Positions 17,540 through 25,792 of a stretch of DNA of 41,596 nt are shown in pieces (the first letter of the stretch is position 1; each line of letters starts with the position of its first letter). The position numbers were made by a program, and so were the translations under genes. A model generated the notes under the pieces. The model made no database searches, was not told where the DNA came from, and saw only the letters and a program-made list of their open reading frames with translations. This stretch comes from Myxococcota bacterium. GTDB lineage: Bacteria > Myxococcota_A > UBA796 > JAJRTE01. The stretch spans positions 1-41,596 of the forward strand of contig JAJRTE010000113.1 of NCBI GenBank assembly GCA_024278455.1, written 5' to 3'.

Positions 17540-18997
17540 TCAATCGGTTGCTCTGGATCTCGGAAATCGATGCGTTGTTCCGACACTTCGCCCGGCACAC
17601 CCCCACACGGAAGCTTCCTCCGCAAGCGGGTGGTCGGAGAAGAACGTCAGCAGTCGCCTCCGACTCGAGTGGGACTTTCCCGCCCGGCGCAGCACCTGGT
17701 GATGCCAGGCCCTTCCCACGAGGTCGGTCAGGTATTCAAGCTGGATCCGGTCGTCAGCGATGCGGTAGTAGGAGAGAACCCCCTCGAGTTTCATCCTCAG
17801 TTCCCGGTGTTGCCAGAGGAGAGGGCGCGAGGCGTACTCCCGGCACCACTCCCGGGTCTCGCCGACATGCTTCCAGAATTTCAAATGGGACATTTTTCTT
17901 CGGATCACCGGAACGTCGCAACTCTCCTCCACCCAGTAGTGGGTGAAGCCGAGGAAGTCGAAGCTCTCGGGGTATGGTCTGGCCCGATCCCGCGTGGCAC
18001 CCACGCCTGGCCCGAATCGGATCAGCTTCGTCTTGTCTCGGTTCAGTTCCATCCCGAAACTCCGGAAGCGTTTCGGCAGGAGGAACTGCTGTTGCCGGGC
18101 CTCAAGTTCATCGGAGAAGAGAATCACCGCGTCATCTGCGTAGCGAACCAGGTGCGCAGTGCCCCACAGCTTCGGGAGAAGGACATCCCCGAACCAGCGA
18201 TCGAGCACTTCGTCGAGGAACACATTGGCGAGGAGGGGCGAGATGACTGCTCCCTGGGTGATCCCCCGGAAGCTTCGGTCATCGTCGATGCAAGTTGCTC
18301 CCCCCTCCCGGTCCATTCGTATCCATCCGGCAATCAGGCGCCGGATCAGCGGATCTGTGAGTCTGCGATCCAGGAGTGCGGCCAGCGTTCGTCGATCGAT
18401 GCTGTCGAAACACGCACGCACATCGAGATCGAGAACGTGGCAGGGCGTCATTCGCGATAGCCCCTCGTGCAGCCGGGCAAGCGCCTGCTGCGGGGAACGT
18501 CGGGGGCGGTATCCGAAAGAGCAGTCCGAGAAGCCCGGCTCGAAGACGGCAGTCAGGATGAGAGCGATGGCGCGCTGGAGCACCCTGTCCCGAAAGGGCG
18601 GAACATACAGTACGCTGACGCCGCCGCCGGATTTCCGGGTGTGGACCTCGCGCGAGGCCGGGATTTCGTAGGTCTCTTCGCGAAAGAGACGAAGCAGCTT
18701 GCTCAGGTTGTCGTCGAGTTGATGCGCGAACCGCACCGCCGCCCCACGTTTCCGCCCTGGATCCATACCTTTCTTCGAGCGGTGAAAGGCGACACGCAGG
18801 AGGTCCAGATCAACGTAATGGGAGAGGTCGTCGAAGACCTGGGTCGGCGCCGCTGCCGCGCGATTTGAGAGCCGGCGAAGGCGCTTCTTCACCCTCGAGA
18901 CGGCCCGGCGGATCTCTGGTGACGAAGCCGCGGTGGAGGGTCTCCGATGCCTGAGGTGCAGAGAGCCACCGAAGCCTCGAACCCAATTCTCCGGCAT
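17540..18997 (-). CDS. CRISPR-associated reverse transcriptase, group II intron-like
   Basis: This 485-residue RT has the classical blocks: VLYVPPFRDRVLQRAI, SFGYRPRRSPQQAL (160-173), VLDLDVRACFDSID, GITQGAVISPLLANVFLD (about 245-262), RYADDAVILF with YADD at 286-289, and ELNRDKTKLI. The sequence follows group II intron RTs through the palm and thumb but has no HNH endonuclease, and no intron RNA flanks it: the next gene starts 10 nt after its stop. It therefore belongs to the RTs recruited by type III CRISPR loci, several of which let Cas1-Cas2 take spacers from RNA. ATG 18997 is chosen; a GTG at 19012 is in frame. Its upstream region is a fossil CRISPR leader. Confidence 0.9.
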   Translation of the reverse strand: MPENWVRGFGGSLHLRHRRPSTAASSPEIRRAVSRVKKRLRRLSNRAAAAPTQVFDDLSHYVDLDLLRVAFHRSKKGMDPGRKRGAAVRFAHQLDDNLSKLLRLFREETYEIPASREVHTRKSGGGVSVLYVPPFRDRVLQRAIALILTAVFEPGFSDCSFGYRPRRSPQQALARLHEGLSRMTPCHVLDLDVRACFDSIDRRTLAALLDRRLTDPLIRRLIAGWIRMDREGGATCIDDDRSFRGITQGAVISPLLANVFLDEVLDRWFGDVLLPKLWGTAHLVRYADDAVILFSDELEARQQQFLLPKRFRSFGMELNRDKTKLIRFGPGVGATRDRARPYPESFDFLGFTHYWVEESCDVPVIRRKMSHLKFWKHVGETREWCREYASRPLLWQHRELRMKLEGVLSYYRIADDRIQLEYLTDLVGRAWHHQVLRRAGKSHSSRRRLLTFFSDHPLAEEASVWGCAGRSVGTTHRFPRSRATD

Positions 18998-19050
18998 GGA
19001 AACACCCCCCACTCCCAGCAGGCATTCAGTGCCTGGCCCCGGCGAAATGC

Positions 19051-19081
19051 CATCCCTTCCCCATCGAGGCCCCCTTTCGAC
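19051..19081 (-). repeat. Degenerate solitary CRISPR repeat
   Basis: This segment aligns with the last 32 nt of the array repeat, as written on the plus strand, at about 24 positions with one gap (shared ATCCC, CGxGGC, CCCCTTT and GAC). It sits exactly 12 nt from the conserved leader block at 19094, the same spacing as between the first real repeat (ending 12578) and leader block 12591. Sequence similarity and spacing together make a fossil repeat likely. It is too decayed to be processed by Cas6 with confidence. Confidence 0.7.
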
Positions 19082-19282
19082 CGCTGCTCCCGGAAGTCAT
19101 GATACCGCAAAGAGTTGAGGGGTGCGAATCACCAATCTCGTCGATTCGGACCACACTCACCCCGACCATCGAAGATTCGAAATCCCACAACTCCTTTCAG
19201 GGAAATGACTTGCTATCCAGTCAGGCCGTAGGGCTGAGATCGATATTCCTGCTGCTACCGAGGCTGTTCTCCTGGCGGCACA
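19082..19282 (-). promoter_or_regulatory. Second, orphan CRISPR leader upstream of RT
   Basis: This is a diverged copy of the array leader: 19094-19146 matches 12591-12643 at about 41 of 53 positions, and a second block (19189 on, AACTCCTT ... CTTGC ... CAGGC ... GAGATCG) matches 12743 on. The gap between the blocks is 57 nt shorter here. The promoter pair TTCGCA (19123-19128) and TATCAT (19099-19104), 18 nt apart, is kept and closer to consensus than in the working leader. Transcription leftward from here would feed the RT-CARF-CAPP-cas1-cas2 operon. Confidence 0.75.
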
Positions 19283-20254
19283 TCATGCGTCCTCCGGCGC
19301 GGGGCAGACGTCGATGCGCCCCATGCCCATCGTCGCGGCCTTCCCGACATGAAGGACGGAGGCGGCAAGAAGGGCCCTCGCTTCGGCGGAGTTCAGACCT
19401 GCGATTTCGAGGGTCCCCAGCAGGCCTCCGAGATGGATGTGCCTCTCCTGGCGCGTGGAGAGGCGGTGCCACTCATACCACCTCGTCTCGTCTTGCGTGA
19501 TGCGCCTGGAACAGCCAGAGCCGGCGCGATCCTCAGGCTCTCGGGGACCTTCCCGGCCATGTGCGCCGGCGATCAGGCGAAGTCTCCGGGCCGCGGCCCC
19601 ACAGATCAGCGGTGCGGTGAGATGGCGGGCGACGATACCCCCGCACTTGATCGCCACGGGCGTCAGGAAGCGGAGCTTGAACCGATGGTCTCCCTGCCTG
19701 GCGGAGGGCAGGTGCGCGTGGATGGCCTGCGCAGTTCCGGGGAGAGGACCCGGCGGACCGCTCGGCGGAATCCAGCCGGCAGCCACAATTCTCTGGCGTA
19801 CGCGATCGCTACCCAGGCCGGTGTCTGCAGCTCGGGCAACCGCGGTGGCGACAGTCGAAGCGTATCCAGTCCCCTGACCGATCAGGAGCACGTCGAAGAC
19901 ATAGCAACCGGATTCGCGGGGGGGTAGCCTGGTCCACTCGAGCAGGTAGGCTGCGGGAAGTCGGGCTGGGCCCCGCCCGCGAGCGCCCGCACCCTCACGA
20001 TGTGGCTCGAAGATAACCGCGTAGGCGCATTCCCTCGCCAATGGACAGGCGGCGCAGACGGCCCGGGGCCGACGGCAGGCCACCTCCTTGAGCGCGTGGC
20101 CGAGTGCGCCGTGGAACATGGATCCGGGGAAGGGGGGAGGGGCGAAGCGCCCCACGGGTTCGAAGCGGTATCGTTGACGGAGGAGCGGCAGAGTCTCCCA
20201 ACTCACCGAACTCCCCACCAGCCCCTGTTCCGGCATTCCGAGCGGCGTCTCCAT
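19283..20254 (-). CDS. cas6: Cas6 pre-crRNA endoribonuclease
   Basis: This 323-residue protein has the layout of the stand-alone Cas6 family of type III systems: PPFPGSMFHGALGHALKEVAC near the start (read in two parts), a CxxC pair in CAACPLARECAYAVIFEPH, and a late KLRFLTPVAIK. The C-terminus WYEWHRLSTRQERHIHLGG ... LHVGKAATMGMGRIDV matches the WxxxxRYSxRQ...HxGKxTxxGLG region typical of Cas6/DUF2276. It would cut within each repeat to leave the 8-nt ATTGAGAC tag. ATG 20254 has AGGGGA about 6 nt before it. It is separated from the RT gene by the fossil leader, so it probably has its own promoter. Confidence 0.88.
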   Translation of the reverse strand: METPLGMPEQGLVGSSVSWETLPLLRQRYRFEPVGRFAPPPFPGSMFHGALGHALKEVACRRPRAVCAACPLARECAYAVIFEPHREGAGARGRGPARLPAAYLLEWTRLPPRESGCYVFDVLLIGQGTGYASTVATAVARAADTGLGSDRVRQRIVAAGWIPPSGPPGPLPGTAQAIHAHLPSARQGDHRFKLRFLTPVAIKCGGIVARHLTAPLICGAAARRLRLIAGAHGREGPREPEDRAGSGCSRRITQDETRWYEWHRLSTRQERHIHLGGLLGTLEIAGLNSAEARALLAASVLHVGKAATMGMGRIDVCPAPEDA

Positions 20255-20857
20255 TTAATGTCCCCTGTCTTGCTCAGCTTTCCGGAACAGCGAGATCTCA
20301 CCCCACCTGGTTCGGAGTTGCCACTCTCCGGATTGTAGCCCCGCTCGAATGCCGGCGTCCAGCCAACGCGCCCCCTCGAGGCCAATCCGAAGCGAGAGGT
20401 CATTCCTGGGATGAGAAACAGGCAAACGCAACGGTATGCGTGGTAGTGGAGTGAGTTCAAGACCTGCGCCGGATGGTTGGCCTGCCGATGCCCCCGTGTC
20501 CCGGCCATCGACAAGGACAAGCCACGACGCACTTTCTCGAGAGAATCTTCGTCATCCTCCTCGCCGCCACCTTCGTGCTCGATGCGGCGTTCCTGCCGGG
20601 GGCCCGGGGGCAGGAGGAAGAGGCGCCCGCGGCCGCTGATAATCCCTGGCCGCGCACGGAGGAGAGGAGCGGCAGACACTTTTCGCCGCCGTGTTGAAGT
20701 CTCTTGAGAATTGTCCAAAGTTCGAGCTCGATTCCCCAATAGTAATGGGTCGGGAAACGTCAACGGCTTCGCGTGCTCTCCTCCGTGAGCGCAGGACTCC
20801 CGTACCGGTTTGGGTTCACGATCCTCAGAGAGATTGCAGCAGGGAAGGGGTATTGAA
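20255..20857. other. Divergent intergenic region, 0.6 kb
   Basis: This region lies between the divergent cas6 and VPLPSA-tail genes and must hold both promoters. No complete gene is convincing. A short plus-strand frame within 20473-20697 contains a hydrophobic run IFVILLAATFVLDAAFLPG followed by GQEEEAP, reading like a signal peptide plus the start of a mature protein, but it lacks a good start and soon ends; it may be a relic. Confidence 0.4.
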
Positions 20858-21625
20858 ATGACTTGGATGCGGTTTTCGCTCGCGGTCGCACTGATGGTGC
20901 TGGTGGCACCGGCTCTCGCGACCGCTGGAAGCGTCACCCCGAATGTCATCATGGGGACGGGCGTCGGCAACGGCGGCTGGACCCTGGATCGGCAGAACGG
21001 CGTGGAACTCGGCCTTCGCGGCAAGCTCCGGCACAACGCTTCAGGGCTACCCGAGAACACCTACAACTGGGACGGGGTCGACACTTACCTGTTCAACCCG
21101 GGCGTCGCTCCCACCCAGTCCTTTCCCACCGCGGAATGGAGCTTCGAGTGGTCGATCAACTCGAGCTGGGACGGAACCTCCGGTGACAGCCTGAACAGCC
21201 TGACCTACGAGTTGAGCATGACCTCCTCCACGGGAACCTCCATCACCGGGTTCGATCCGATCAATGACCTCAATCCCGGTGTCGGGTTGTACTACTGGGA
21301 CCACAGTATCGGAGACAATTCCACACTCCAGTCCGCCGGAGTGGAGGCGGTTGACGTCGCGGACTACGCCGGGCTGATCGCCAGCAACAACGTCGCCCAG
21401 AACTCCTGGAAACCGAGCTGGTTCGTTACCGGCTTCGATCCCACCGTGACCGGATCCTACGACTTCGTTCTCGAGGCATTCAACCTGCAGGGATTGTCGG
21501 TCGCGAGGACTGGGATGACCGTGCAGGTGGGACCGACGGCCGCGGTCCCGCTTCCTTCCGCGGCCTGGATGGGCCTGGCGCTGCTGGGCGGCCTCGGCTT
21601 CGTCCGCCGCATCCGCAGGAAGTAG
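20858..21625 (+). CDS. Exported protein with VPLPSA/PEP-CTERM-type tail
   Basis: This 255-residue protein starts with a signal peptide (MTWMRFSLAVALMVLVAPALATAG, cleavage near residue 24; read in two parts) and ends VPLPSAAWMGLALLGG plus a basic tail FVRRIRRK. A PEP-like motif, one hydrophobic helix and an Arg-rich end form the tripartite signal processed by exosortases in PEP-CTERM/VPLPA-CTERM systems. The middle is beta-rich, low in Cys, with Asn/Thr/Ser-rich stretches like a surface or matrix protein; I recognise no domain in it. GGAAGGGG lies 7 nt before the ATG. Cells using this signal are Gram-negative. No exosortase is in the window. Confidence 0.75.
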   Translation: MTWMRFSLAVALMVLVAPALATAGSVTPNVIMGTGVGNGGWTLDRQNGVELGLRGKLRHNASGLPENTYNWDGVDTYLFNPGVAPTQSFPTAEWSFEWSINSSWDGTSGDSLNSLTYELSMTSSTGTSITGFDPINDLNPGVGLYYWDHSIGDNSTLQSAGVEAVDVADYAGLIASNNVAQNSWKPSWFVTGFDPTVTGSYDFVLEAFNLQGLSVARTGMTVQVGPTAAVPLPSAAWMGLALLGGLGFVRRIRRK

Positions 21626-21677
21626 GGCGCGGGAGAAGCGGGGATTCCGGCTCCGCAGACATCACGGCGCTCTCATC

Positions 21678-21705
21678 GGGGCGGACGCCACCTGGCGGCC
21701 GCCCC
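21678..21705. terminator. Strong hairpin between convergent genes
   Basis: GGGGCGG-A-CGCCA-CC-TGGCG-G-CCGCCCC forms a near-perfect 12-bp GC stem with a 2-nt tip loop and one A/G mismatch; a C-G pair at 21677/21706 extends it. It lies in the 245-nt gap between the converging VPLPSA-tail and ROK-kinase genes. There is no T-tract, so it would be a non-canonical two-way terminator or mRNA-end stabiliser. Confidence 0.5.
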
Positions 21706-21870
21706 GGTCTGATCCCATCCACACCGCAGCCCTCGAGGTCATCCCGGACCAGCCGGCCTCGTGCATGCCTCCCCCGACAGAGAATCGATGGATGTCCGGG
21801 AGTAAGAGCCCGTCTCCCGGTGATGGGCGCTGCTCCTCGTCATGGAGCTGGTTCCCGGTCTCTTCCATTT

Positions 21871-22683
21871 TCAAGCTCCCAGCAGCGGGGCATGCGGACC
21901 CAGCGCTCCGGTCAGAGCCGGGACCGGCAGACGGTGCTCGAGAGCCGGGCCGAACGCGGCGTAAAGGTTGGCGATGCCCCCGAGGATGAGAACACACTCG
22001 GCGCGGAAAGCCTCCGCCAGGGGTGAGAGAAACCGGCCGAGTTCAACTCCGAAGGAGGCCAGCCCCGATGCGCAGGCCCGCCCGTGGATCTCCCGGGTCG
22101 TGGCGCCGGTGAAACCGTACGCCCGGAGCCACTCGAGGAGCCCGCGCGAGGAGAAGCTCTCATCGGCGATGCCGCCCCGCCAGGGCAGGTGGTAGAGCTC
22201 ACCGCCTCCCGCCACGCCGTCGCCCTCGCGGACAACCTCACCGTCGATGACGAACGCCGAACCGAAACCGGTGCCGAGCGTCACTCCGATCAATCGCCGG
22301 TAGGGCCGCCCCGCGCCGTACCGGGCCTCCCCCCGGATCGCCGCGGCGGCGTCGTTCAGGAATCGGAGACCGCAACCCGGCGGCAGTTCCGGACCAAGGG
22401 CGGCGCGCAGATCCATCCCGTGGAGTCCTTCGAGTTTCGCCACACCCTCGACCAGGCAGACACCTCGCTCGTAGTCGAAGGGTCCGGGATGCGCGAGGAC
22501 GACCTCGGAGATTGCACCATCGGCTTCCGCGAAGTGTGCCCTCACCACCGATCGATAGACGGCGAGGATGGTCCCGCCGTCGGCCCGGGCGTCGTAGTCG
22601 TCCTTGCGAAATCCCTCGACCTCCCGGCAGTGGACCCGCCCGCTCTTGATCGAAGAGCCGCCGATATCGAGAACGATGCGCAA
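21871..22683 (-). CDS. ROK-family sugar kinase (glucokinase-like)
   Basis: This 270-residue protein starts RIVLDIGGSSIKSG (the phosphate-1 ATP loop of the ASKHA/ROK fold), then AHPGPFD, FLNDAAAAIRGEA (the catalytic-base region, with Asp in LND) and LIGVTLGTGFGSAFV (the ATP loop 2), with a late LILGGIAN adenosine motif. ROK kinases phosphorylate glucose or related sugars; the substrate cannot be read from the sequence. The canonical ROK zinc-site cysteines are not apparent and the chain is a little short. The start appears to be TTG at 22683, with GGGAG 7 nt upstream. It is monocistronic and unrelated to its neighbours. Confidence 0.75.
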   Translation of the reverse strand: MRIVLDIGGSSIKSGRVHCREVEGFRKDDYDARADGGTILAVYRSVVRAHFAEADGAISEVVLAHPGPFDYERGVCLVEGVAKLEGLHGMDLRAALGPELPPGCGLRFLNDAAAAIRGEARYGAGRPYRRLIGVTLGTGFGSAFVIDGEVVREGDGVAGGGELYHLPWRGGIADESFSSRGLLEWLRAYGFTGATTREIHGRACASGLASFGVELGRFLSPLAEAFRAECVLILGGIANLYAAFGPALEHRLPVPALTGALGPHAPLLGA

Positions 22684-22889
22684 GAGTTCACTCCCGGACT
22701 TAAGCCTTCATGGTGGCGAGTTCCTCCACCGGCAGAAGGAGCCGGGAGGATTCGAAGCATGAGAGGGAGTGTAACGCCTGCGGGATGGGAAGGCGTCGCG
22801 TTGTCGGCCTTCCTTGCGCCGCATCCTCAGGAGCGGACTGGCCGGGACGGCTGAGAAAGCGTTCCGCGGTCGATCCTCTACCGAAACTT

Positions 22890-22955
22890 CCGCCGGTTTG
22901 GCGGGTTTCTGGAACTGTACGACCGATCGTCGTACCGTCGCGACGGTTCGTCGCG
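22890..22955. promoter_or_regulatory. Cluster of overlapping palindromes
   Basis: Four inverted repeats are packed into 66 nt: CCGCC-GGTTT-GGCGG (22890-22904), GTACGAC-CGATC-GTCGTAC (22917-22935), CCGTCGCGACGG (22935-22946) and CGCGAC-GGTTC-GTCGCG (22939-22955). The last two cannot form together. The cluster lies 71-136 nt upstream of a small exported protein gene and beyond the start of the divergent ROK gene. It could be regulator sites or a switching 5' leader; no known riboswitch class is recognised. Confidence 0.45.
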
Positions 22956-23025
22956 GACCCTTCTGGATTGAACGACCACCAGGGTTTTGTCCCACGTTCA
23001 GCCTGACAGATGGAAGGACAGATGC

Positions 23026-23274
23026 ATGAAGAAGATGATTGGCATTCTGCTGATTGTCGTGATGATCGGCTTGCCCCTCGACATGGCTTTCGGTCGCGGC
23101 GGTGGTGGTGGTAGAGGCGGTGGTGGCGGCCGAGGCAGCGCCGCCGGTCGTTCCGCGGCCACAGGACAGCACACCAGGACGCGAAAGAGGGCGAAGCAGG
23201 GTGCGAAGGAGAAGGCGTGTCAGGCCAGGCGTGACCTGGCGGAAGACAAGGACACCGCCGACTGCCGGAGATAA
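23026..23274 (+). CDS. Small exported Gly-rich/basic protein
   Basis: This 82-residue protein has a clear signal peptide (MKKMIGILLIVVMIGLPLDMAFG, cleavage near 23; read in two parts), a Gly/Arg run of GGGGGRG type, and a strongly basic hydrophilic tail (RTRKRAKQGAKEKACQARRD) with two cysteines. I recognise no family. The composition suggests a nucleic-acid- or polyanion-binding surface protein, or a low-complexity matrix component. GGAAGGA lies about 7 nt before the ATG, and the palindrome cluster precedes it. It is followed 78 nt later by the TPR gene. Confidence 0.6.
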   Translation: MKKMIGILLIVVMIGLPLDMAFGRGGGGGRGGGGGRGSAAGRSAATGQHTRTRKRAKQGAKEKACQARRDLAEDKDTADCRR

Positions 23275-23352
23275 TCCGGTCATCGTCCACCTGCGGGAGG
23301 CGGAGCACCTCGCTCCGTCTCCCGTCTGGTGATTCAAGGTTCGAGGCTCCCG

Positions 23353-24966
23353 ATGAAATCCATGATCCTGGCCCTGCTTGCGATTCTCCCGCTCTCCGGC
23401 ATCGCTCTCGCCGCACCCGGCATGGATCTCGACGAGGCCCGGCTGCTCGCCATGGAGGGGAACACGGACGACGCCCTCGCCGTGGCGAAGGATGCCGTGG
23501 GGGTGATTCCAGACGACGCCTCGGCCGGACGACTGATCCAGGACCTGCTGCGGGAAGAGGGACTCACGAAAGCCCTCGCCGAGTGGAAGCCCGAGGGCGT
23601 TTCGCCAGCAGTGAGGAACCTGCTCACGGCGCGACTCCTGCCCCCGAAGAAGGCGGCCGATGCACTGAAAGAACTCCTCGGGCGGGACGGAGCGCCCCCC
23701 GAAACCCGGCTCGACCTGGCCATCGCCTACCTCGCGCTCGACAAAGCCCGTTCCGCCGAGAAGGAACTCAGGATATACATCGAGGCGCACCCCCGGAATC
23801 CGGAGGGGCACTATCTGCTCGCCCGGGCCCGCAAGGCGTCGGGTCGGATCCACGCCGCGAAGGCGCCGCTCGAGCAGGCCCTCGGTATCGCGCCCGGATG
23901 GGCCCCGGCCGTCGTCCTTCTCTCCGAAGTGCTCACGGAAGTCGGCGATGGCCCGCAGGCTCGCGCCGTCCTGACCGATGCACTGAAGATCTATCCGAAG
24001 AACCCGGGACTGTTGCGCGGACTCGCCGCCGACCAGACTCGGAAGGATGAGCTGAAAGGGGCCGAGACCACGCTCCTGAAGCTCGTCGAACTCCGCGAGA
24101 AGAGCCCGGCGCCCCGCATCCTGCTCGCCGATGTCCAGGTTCGCCAGGACAAGCTCGACCAGGCGGAGGAGACCGCCCGCGCCGCCATCGCGCTCGCTCC
24201 GAAGAACGCCGACGCCCACCGCACCCTCGGCCTGGTGCTCGAAAAGAAGGACGACTTCGAGGCGGCGCTCGTCTGCTATGACGAGGCGGTCAAGCTGCGG
24301 CCGCTCTGGGCGCAGGCGCACGTGGACCGCGGCATCGCCCTGATGCTCGCAAACGACACAGAGGGTGCGAAGAAGGCATTGAAGCGGGCGCTGGATCTCG
24401 ACCGGAAGAACGTCGAGGCCAACTTCCGGCTGGGACAGGTCCTCTACTTCAGCGACGACCTGAGAAACGCGAAGAAGTACCTCAGCCAGGCCCTCAAGCT
24501 CGACGGAGACCACGCCTTTGCCAACCAGATCATGGGGCGCGTCCTCCTGGCGGGCGGCAAGGCGAAAGACGCCATCCGTTCCTTCAAGAAAGCCGCCCTG
24601 GCCGATCCGACCGACTCGAACAGCATGCGGATGATCGGCAAGGCCTACCTCTCCCTCGGCAAGATGGACGAGGCGCTGAAGGCGCTCAGCGAGGCGATCG
24701 ACCGAAACCCCGACGACGCCTGGGCGCACCTCGAAATGGGCAAGGCCTTCGAGCGGCAGGAGAAGTGGGAGCAGGCCGGGGCGAGCTACGAGAAGGCCAG
24801 CGAACTCGAGCCGGACACGGCGCAGTTCCACTACTACCTCGGCCGACTCGCCGAGGACGGGGGCGACAAGAGCACGGCGCGGGAGCACTACGAGCGCTTC
24901 CTCGAACTCGGAGGCAATGACGACGACGGCTGGGTCAGGGAGCGGCTCGAGCAGCTCAGGAAGTAA
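23353..24966 (+). CDS. Exported tetratricopeptide-repeat protein
   Basis: This 537-residue protein has an N-terminal signal peptide (MKSMILALLAILPLSGIALA) and then about 12-14 TPR-like 34-residue helix pairs over nearly its whole length, such as NADAHRTLGLVLEKKDDFEA, WAQAHVDRGIALM and WAHLEMGKAFERQEKWEQAG. It is probably a periplasmic or envelope scaffold for protein-protein contacts; no catalytic domain is present. GAGG lies 6 nt before the ATG at 23353; an in-frame GTG at 23329 would break the signal peptide. Confidence 0.8.
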   Translation: MKSMILALLAILPLSGIALAAPGMDLDEARLLAMEGNTDDALAVAKDAVGVIPDDASAGRLIQDLLREEGLTKALAEWKPEGVSPAVRNLLTARLLPPKKAADALKELLGRDGAPPETRLDLAIAYLALDKARSAEKELRIYIEAHPRNPEGHYLLARARKASGRIHAAKAPLEQALGIAPGWAPAVVLLSEVLTEVGDGPQARAVLTDALKIYPKNPGLLRGLAADQTRKDELKGAETTLLKLVELREKSPAPRILLADVQVRQDKLDQAEETARAAIALAPKNADAHRTLGLVLEKKDDFEAALVCYDEAVKLRPLWAQAHVDRGIALMLANDTEGAKKALKRALDLDRKNVEANFRLGQVLYFSDDLRNAKKYLSQALKLDGDHAFANQIMGRVLLAGGKAKDAIRSFKKAALADPTDSNSMRMIGKAYLSLGKMDEALKALSEAIDRNPDDAWAHLEMGKAFERQEKWEQAGASYEKASELEPDTAQFHYYLGRLAEDGGDKSTAREHYERFLELGGNDDDGWVRERLEQLRK

Positions 24967-25171
24967 CCGCAGGCCTCCCCTGATCGCTCGGTCCGATTCC
25001 TCAGGCCGTCTCCGCCACCAGCGCTCTGCGAAACGCGGCACGATCCTGGACTGACCGGCCCGGCCCGGTTGTGCCGCACCGCCATCCGGTTGCTGGACCA
25101 CGCTCCGCCGGATTCCGGGAATTGCAGGTACGTTCCAACCGAACGATATCGCGGTCAGGTACAATGAGGCA

Positions 25172-25333
25172 ATGGACCGGTCACACTATCCCGCGGCACT
25201 CCGAAAGCTCTGTGACGAGGAGCACGATTCGCCCGTGGCCGCCTCCGCATCCGAGCGCGTGGCGATGGTGTGACAGTTGACGCTGCAAGCATTTGAGTTC
25301 AAGGAGGCGCTCTCGGTGCAACGGTTGCACTGA
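25172..25333 (+). pseudogene. Nonsense-disrupted small gene
   Basis: From the ATG at 25172 the frame reads MDRSHYPAALRKLCDEEHDS, continuing to SERVAMV, hits TGA at 25271, then continues in the same frame as QLTLQAFEFKEALSVQRLH to a second TGA at 25331. Small proteins with ERxxxVWxLTxxAWxF occur widely, often beside nucleotidyltransferase genes, so the first TGA looks like a TGG-to-TGA change of a conserved Trp. Nothing functional follows. TGA ends other genes here, so read-through is unlikely. Confidence 0.5.
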
Positions 25334-25471
25334 TCTCGAGACGAGCCCTGACTTCTGGATTCGAGCGCGGCCGATCGAGGGCGTGAAGCCAGCGCTTGAA
25401 ACTCCAACTCGAAGAGTGGTACGACAGCAGGGGCGATTCACTGATCCGCTCACTCACTGGAGGATGCCCAG

Positions 25472-25792
25472 GTGTCGGTTCCCGAGAGACTGAAAGGCCC
25501 CCTCTTTGACGAGATGGAGAGCGTCAAGCCCCTGCTCGAGGAGCGGGTCCACCAGTTCGGTGATACGCTCTGCGCCCAGGTGCTGACCTTCATGGACGCA
25601 TTGGAATCCATCTACATCGAGACGCGGTTCAACGCCGATTGCCAGGAGTACGTGGACGCCAATGCGAATGCCCGCTTCTACCGCGCGGCCGCCGGGCTGC
25701 TGGAGCAAGTGGCGCCCCTGTTGGCTCAGGCCGGTCACAAGGTCTCCCTGTCACTCCGCCCCTACCCGGGCAGGGAGACCACCGGGGGCTGA
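25472..25792 (+). CDS. Small hypothetical protein (106 aa)
   Basis: I do not recognise this protein. The start would be GTG at 25472, with GGAGG 8 nt before it. The sequence looks like a real coding region: acidic, helical, ordinary composition (LFDEMESVKPLLEERVHQFG ... VLTFMDALESIYIETRF ... FYRAAAGLLEQVAPLLAQAG) and no arginine/proline skew. It may be cytoplasmic, with no membrane segment. It lies 320 nt upstream of the four-gene defence-like operon on the same strand but is separated from it by repeat A, so membership is doubtful. Confidence 0.55.
   Translation: MSVPERLKGPLFDEMESVKPLLEERVHQFGDTLCAQVLTFMDALESIYIETRFNADCQEYVDANANARFYRAAAGLLEQVAPLLAQAGHKVSLSLRPYPGRETTGG

Noticed and set aside
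17540..18997. Group II intron carrying the RT
   Set aside because: The next gene starts 10 nt after the RT stop, no domain V-like element was seen nearby, and the neighbouring genes are cas genes; the RT is a CRISPR-associated one.
20473..20697. Small gene with signal-like segment between cas6 and the VPLPSA-tail gene
   Set aside because: It lacks a credible start and ribosome site and ends abruptly; kept only as a remark on the intergenic region.
22708..25164. An 818-residue minus-strand frame
   Set aside because: It is antisense to the TPR gene and spans intergenic DNA; shadow of GC-biased codons with no recognisable family.
25271..25273. TGA read as Trp or selenocysteine
   Set aside because: TGA is used as a normal stop throughout the window, no SECIS-like hairpin was noticed and the frame soon hits another stop.
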